A stretch of 26,849 nucleotides of DNA. It comes from Bacteroides sp. UBA939. GTDB taxonomy: Bacteria > Bacteroidota > Bacteroidia > Bacteroidales > Bacteroidaceae. Below are positions 22,930 to 26,849 of this stretch, in pieces. Where the stretch lies: contig NZ_DBDF01000191.1 in the NCBI RefSeq assembly GCF_002293435.1, positions 1-26,849 on the forward strand. The letters run 5' to 3'. Below the pieces are notes generated by a model. That model was not told where the DNA came from and searched no databases. It saw only the letters and a program-made list of their open reading frames with translations. The first letter of the stretch is position 1, and each line of letters begins with the position of its first letter. The translations under genes were made by a program, and so were the position numbers.

Positions 22930-23499
22930 TTCATTTTAAGTGAAACATTCGTTTTCCCTGCCCTCGGATTCTTCTTATCGAAGCCGATTGGGAATTTAAC
23001 AGTGCAGTCAAACTGTCATTCGCCAAACTTTTAGTGATGGTTTTTCTTGAAGATTACACTCCGGCGGAGGAAGAATCCGAAAGAAATAGATTTCAAACCG
23101 GGCACTAAAGTTGGATGACAGACCTTCGCATCTGGTAAAGTCCATCGGGTAGATAGAGTCGTCTGATATGTACTGAAGTGGTATAAAAGGAAGAAGTACC
23201 TACAATGGAGTGAAAAAGGCTTTGGGCGGGTAAGGAATAAAGTCTGCCGGGGCAAAAGAGAAAGCGACTTGTTCTGTCATCAATGGATTAGGTTGTTTCG
23301 ATTCATCGAAGCTCCAGTACTTTGATGTCAGGAATATGTCGCTGTTTGCCCTTTCTTGGATATGACTGACCAGGGGGGAAGTAGTATTCAGAAACAGACA
23401 TTCCTATTCTTTGGGTTGGGAAAGCCTTGATATAAAAGGAAGATAGGAAAGAGGTATAACAGGAAGAACTTGGCATTTGCTTACCCCGGAAAGCAGGGA
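22930..23499. other. non-coding gap with three short direct repeats
   Basis: I see no convincing gene here; the frames present are short, Cys/Phe/Ser-rich and lack motifs. The 13-mer TATAA(A/C)AGGAAGA occurs at 23182-23194, 23431-23443 and 23455-23467, and copies one and three share a longer 16-bp match. An 11-bp inverted pair, TCGGATTCTTC and GAAGAATCCGA, spans about 22965-23080. The function of these repeats is unknown. Confidence 0.5.
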
Positions 23500-23533
23500 A
23501 TCCCTCGCCCTGTCTCACGACAGAACAAGGGAT
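23500..23533 (-). terminator. possible terminator of the giant helicase gene
   Basis: ATCCCT (23500-23505) pairs with AGGGAT (23528-23533) and inside it CTGTC (23510-23514) with GACAG (23519-23523), forming a two-tier hairpin 24 bp past the stop. No strong T-run follows on the minus strand, so termination efficiency is uncertain. Confidence 0.4.
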
Positions 23534-23556
23534 AGGTTAAATATATCCGTATCTGA

Positions 23557-26500
23557 TTAAGCTGCATCATCAACAGCCGGTACTGGCTGTTGTTCAGCTT
23601 GTTTCAGAGATTCATCTATTTTCTTTTGCAACTCTGAACATTCTTGTTTCAGGGCAACCAGCTCATCTGTCTTGTTCCATTGCCTTGTTACAATCTGTTT
23701 CAGTATCGGCAACTCGTTTGTCAACTTGTCAATCTGCTGTTGTTGGCGTTCTATCAATGCCGGTATCTTTTCAAGAGTAGCCTTTGGATAGTCAGCGGAT
23801 TCGGTAAAACTAAGCGGTAAAGCTCCCGATAAACCACATTGATATTTTAATCCGTTTGTACCCTCGACATAGAAAGTATTCCTGTCAAAAGAGCCGGATA
23901 AAGAGTATTCACTGCGGACAGATAAATTCAGGTTCATGTAATGCCCGATGGTTTTCCAATCTTCGCCTCTATAACGTTTTGCGATAATATGTAATTCCTG
24001 ACCTACTTCTTTGGGTGTAGCTTGTTGCATACCGACGATGGAAATCTCACGGATTTTATTGTATTCAGTGATATACTGCCAATCTTCTGACATTCTTCGC
24101 TTCTTTTCTTCAAATGTTTCAATATCCTGCACGTTTTGAGCTATTTTTCGTTCAGCCCTGTAACGCTCTTTGTTGAAAGTTGCCTGTTCTTTTTCCAACT
24201 GCATAATTTTATTATCCAGCTTTGCTTTGTTCAACAAATCCGTATTTCCGGAAAGGACGGCTACAAACTCTGCAAAGTTCATTCCGTTGTTTTCATCCAT
24301 GCTATCCTCGTCAATCCTGCGGACAGCCACCGTGCCGTTGTTTATCTGATTGATAAACATCTGCTTGTTCTTTAAAAGATTGAACTTGTAAGCATCAAGT
24401 GTTTTTTCCGTGCCATATATGATAACATCGACAATGTTCTTCCCCCACAGCTTTACGGTATTGCCTTTACGGATAGCCCTTCCATTGCGTTGCTCCAAAT
24501 CTGCGGGTCGCCAAGGTATCTCAATATGATGAACCGCAACAGCCCTTTTCTGTGCATTTACGCCCGTTCCCAACATGGAAGTAGAACCGAAGAGAACCCG
24601 TATATTTCCGTTGTTCATGTCCTCAATCATCCGCTTTCTTGCTTTTTCAGTTTTTGCCGTCTGAATAAACTGTATCTCACCGGCAGGTATTCCCAATCCA
24701 ATAAGTTTGTCTTTAATATCTGAATAGATATTCCATTGGTTAGGCTTATAGGTACTTAAATCGCTGAAAACAAACTGTGTACCCTTATTCTCCATTGAAC
24801 GAATATAATAGTCATAGATGGTTGTAGCGCATCGTGTAGCTTTGTTTGCAGGGTCGTCACTGAATTTATCACCTAATAAGCGCATATCGAGAGCCATTTT
24901 TCTTGCGACATCCGTAGCAATCAGCATTTTAGCCTGGTCTAAATTTTCCGGTGCCCGGTAATCCAATCCCAAATCTGCCCAATCTCCACTATTAGCGAAT
25001 GAAAGCAAACGTCCAATCATCTCTTCCTGTTCTATGGTGGGGGTATTGGATAAAAATCTCACGTTTTTTTCGGGAACATCAAGATTTATCATTTCTGCCG
25101 TGCGGTAATCGGTGATTTCACGCAGGAATGCTGCCAGTTCCGGTACTTTGATATAAGTGCGGAAACGTTCTTTGCGCTTGATAGAACCTGTAACGCTCAA
25201 TTCATAATCGGTTGTCTTTTGAGTGAATATAGCTGCCCAAGCATCAAAGCAACTGATTTTTTGCCGTTGAAGTTCCTGCGGTCGCAAATACTTGAAAAGA
25301 ATATAAAGTTCGGTTAAGGCGTTCACTACTACTGTGCCGGAAAGAAATGTAGCTCCTAAGTCCTTACCTGTGTGGTTTTGGATATCCCGTATGGCAACCA
25401 GTAGATTCATAGCCCTTTGTGAACCTTTGACGTTTCCGATGCCTGCCACTCTCGTATGCCGTGTCTGGAACATGAGATTTTTAAAAATGTGATATTCATC
25501 TACAAAAATATGGTCGATACCCATTGAATGGAAATCTATGGTTTCATCTTTCTTGTTGTCAATCCTTGACCGCAACATTGATAAGTTGGCATTCAAGTTC
25601 TGTTGTCTGATTTCAAGCCCTTTAAGCATCTTCCTGCTACGCCATTTCATGCCTGAATCTTCCAAAGCCTGCAAGGAAAGTTCAATATCCTGTAACTCCT
25701 GATTGAATATATCCAGCATCGTTTCATCCGACTGCGGTATTTTGGAAAATTGGTCGTGTGTCAGAATGATGCAGTCCCAATTATTATTCTTTATCTTGGA
25801 AAACAATTCCTGCCTGTTTGCCGGTGTAAAGTCCTCTTTGCCGGGATACAGCAGTTTGGCTGTAGGGTATGCCTTTTTGAAGCAGTCCGCAATTTCGTGA
25901 ACATTGGCTTTCAGACCGATAATAAGCGGTTTCTGTACTAATCCTAAACGCTTCATCTCATAAGCAGCCACACACATGACCATCGTTTTACCTGCACCGA
26001 CTTCGTGCCAGCATACGCCGCCGCCATTCTGCTTAATCATCCAAATAGCATCTTTCTGTGAGGGGTACAGGTCATTGTATGGGAACTGTTCAAAAGATAA
26101 ATTGGGAAAAGTTTGCGCCGAACCGTCATAATGAGGTCTGACATAACAGTTGAAACGCTCGTTGTACAGGCTTACCAATTCATCACGCACTGCAATGGGT
26201 TGACTGTCAAGCCATGCATTAAATTTGCTCCTGATATCCTGTATCTTGGTGGATGCCACTTGTATAGCTTCATCATCAGGCACTCTTACACGTTCACCGT
26301 TCCGTACTATTTCTTTGGTGATTTCAGGTACCGTGTCCTGCAAGGCATGAACCATCAAGTCTTCGCCGTTGTAATTACGAACTGAATACATATTGTAGGC
26401 TATCGGTGAATAGCTGCGCAGGGAAACAATATAAGTGTCGTTTACATCAAAATACATGATTTCGGTTTCGGTCTGGAACAATTCCGTAGCAAAGTTTGAA

Positions 26501-26849
26501 AATACATTGACGGGCATCCATCTTTCACCGAAATTAAAATCCAGCTCTTCATAAGGGATAATTTCAGGAATGATATTCTCCAAAGCCCTTACTGCCATTT
26601 CTGCCCATTCTTTAGCCTTACCGGTCAGTTCTGCAAGTGAAGTGCTGATATCCTTGCATTTGCGGACTACATTTCCGGCAAGGAATTTGCTTTTATGTTC
26701 CCAACATTTAGTTATCGGATTATAAAAAATCTCACCGCTCAAAGCTTCTATCAGTTCTGTTTCCGTCTTGTCGGTCATTTGGGTGAGATAGCCTATATCC
26801 ACCTTGCCGTGATAGTTAACCCAACTTTGACCCGCCAAAATATTTTTCA
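23557..26849 (-). CDS. C-terminal part of a giant superfamily 2 helicase (DarB/methylase-helicase type), partial
   Basis: The frame is open at the window edge, so the gene's 5' end is outside; TTG at 26838 is an internal codon, not the start. About 1097 codons are present. Counting from that TTG: Walker A HEVGAGKT (278-285), Walker B DEYH (447-450), and a helicase C-terminal domain at about 685-800 with LFGSTSMLGTGVNAQ and the arginine-finger segment LEQRNGRAIRKGN. A coiled coil of about 100 residues and an insertion domain follow, ending in a Gln/Pro-rich tail. Bacteroidales mobile elements commonly encode such proteins as very long fusions with an N-terminal Eco57I-like adenine methylase; P1 DarB has the same design and blocks type I restriction. 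The methylase half is not in the window, so that part is inference. Confidence 0.88.
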   Translation of the reverse strand, partial: KNILAGQSWVNYHGKVDIGYLTQMTDKTETELIEALSGEIFYNPITKCWEHKSKFLAGNVVRKCKDISTSLAELTGKAKEWAEMAVRALENIIPEIIPYEELDFNFGERWMPVNVFSNFATELFQTETEIMYFDVNDTYIVSLRSYSPIAYNMYSVRNYNGEDLMVHALQDTVPEITKEIVRNGERVRVPDDEAIQVASTKIQDIRSKFNAWLDSQPIAVRDELVSLYNERFNCYVRPHYDGSAQTFPNLSFEQFPYNDLYPSQKDAIWMIKQNGGGVCWHEVGAGKTMVMCVAAYEMKRLGLVQKPLIIGLKANVHEIADCFKKAYPTAKLLYPGKEDFTPANRQELFSKIKNNNWDCIILTHDQFSKIPQSDETMLDIFNQELQDIELSLQALEDSGMKWRSRKMLKGLEIRQQNLNANLSMLRSRIDNKKDETIDFHSMGIDHIFVDEYHIFKNLMFQTRHTRVAGIGNVKGSQRAMNLLVAIRDIQNHTGKDLGATFLSGTVVVNALTELYILFKYLRPQELQRQKISCFDAWAAIFTQKTTDYELSVTGSIKRKERFRTYIKVPELAAFLREITDYRTAEMINLDVPEKNVRFLSNTPTIEQEEMIGRLLSFANSGDWADLGLDYRAPENLDQAKMLIATDVARKMALDMRLLGDKFSDDPANKATRCATTIYDYYIRSMENKGTQFVFSDLSTYKPNQWNIYSDIKDKLIGLGIPAGEIQFIQTAKTEKARKRMIEDMNNGNIRVLFGSTSMLGTGVNAQKRAVAVHHIEIPWRPADLEQRNGRAIRKGNTVKLWGKNIVDVIIYGTEKTLDAYKFNLLKNKQMFINQINNGTVAVRRIDEDSMDENNGMNFAEFVAVLSGNTDLLNKAKLDNKIMQLEKEQATFNKERYRAERKIAQNVQDIETFEEKKRRMSEDWQYITEYNKIREISIVGMQQATPKEVGQELHIIAKRYRGEDWKTIGHYMNLNLSVRSEYSLSGSFDRNTFYVEGTNGLKYQCGLSGALPLSFTESADYPKATLEKIPALIERQQQQIDKLTNELPILKQIVTRQWNKTDELVALKQECSELQKKIDESLKQAEQQPVPAVDDAA

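Noticed and set aside
23031..23518. Two minus-strand frames of 71-74 codons in the gap beside the giant helicase gene
   Set aside because: They are rich in Phe, Ser, Cys and Pro, have no family features or promoter, and coincide with repeats; treated as chance frames.
26838..26838. TTG at 26838 as start of the giant helicase gene
   Set aside because: The frame continues upstream without a stop to the window edge and homologous proteins are much longer, so the gene is partial.
1..26849. Search for CRISPR arrays, tRNA or rRNA genes, transposase genes and insertion sequence ends
   Set aside because: No regular spacer-repeat array, no tRNA-like cloverleaf, no rRNA stretch and no DDE or IS-type transposase was seen.

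Overview
The window looks like accessory DNA from a Bacteroidales bacterium (Bacteroides, Phocaeicola or Parabacteroides type). Several intergenic regions carry Bacteroidota-style -7 boxes (TAnnTTTG). The proteins are those typical of large conjugative or mobilizable Bacteroidales elements: a MobV relaxase, ArdC-like proteins, a FlgJ/M23 wall hydrolase, ParA with a ribbon-helix-helix partner, a RecD2-like helicase and a giant DarB-like helicase. I see no rRNA, tRNA, CRISPR array or insertion sequence. The segment is best read as part of a large plasmid or an integrative conjugative element. The partition genes favour a plasmid, but no integrase or certain replication initiator is visible to settle it.

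Layout. (1) 1-9339, plus strand: a transfer-type block. It holds a small membrane protein, a peptidase-M23-like protein with a damaged active site, a 598-residue membrane-anchored unknown, a catalytically dead ArdC-like protein, an intact glucosaminidase plus M23 hydrolase, and an intact ArdC-like metalloprotease. A cluster of 22-bp-spaced repeats (4029-4129) precedes the dead ArdC gene. (2) 9340-11323, plus: a compact cassette with its own promoter, a structured leader or small RNA, an Abi_2/AbiF-like HEPN protein and a membrane-anchored phosphoribosyltransferase-fold protein. It resembles a toxin-antitoxin or phage-defence unit. (3) 11516-17087, minus: an OmpA-family lipid-facing or cell-wall-binding protein, the MobV relaxase with a hairpin-rich candidate oriT behind its start, a winged-helix-like protein, and a small operon of a membrane protein and two unknowns. 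(4) 17431-18666, plus: a second cassette with a serine-recombinase-fold protein lacking key arginines, a 40-residue membrane peptide overlapping it, and an HXXEE-family membrane protein. (5) 18685-22929, minus: recD2-like helicase, RHH protein, parA and two small unknown genes, with an AT-rich palindrome array at the parA promoter. (6) 22930-23556: non-coding with short repeats. (7) 23557-26849, minus: the 3' part of a giant helicase gene that runs off the window.

How it fits together. Blocks 1, 3 and 7 fit conjugal DNA processing, local peptidoglycan opening and escape from host restriction. Block 5 fits stable inheritance. Blocks 2 and 4 look like independently promoted cargo. The most interesting item is the Abi_2 cassette: a strong promoter, then about 60 nt of foldable RNA ending in a T-run, then a HEPN RNase-type protein. 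This matches the architecture reported for AbiF RNA-antitoxin systems, here joined to a membrane PRTase-fold gene. A second theme is doubling: both the M23 and the ArdC family occur once with an intact active site and once with it lost.
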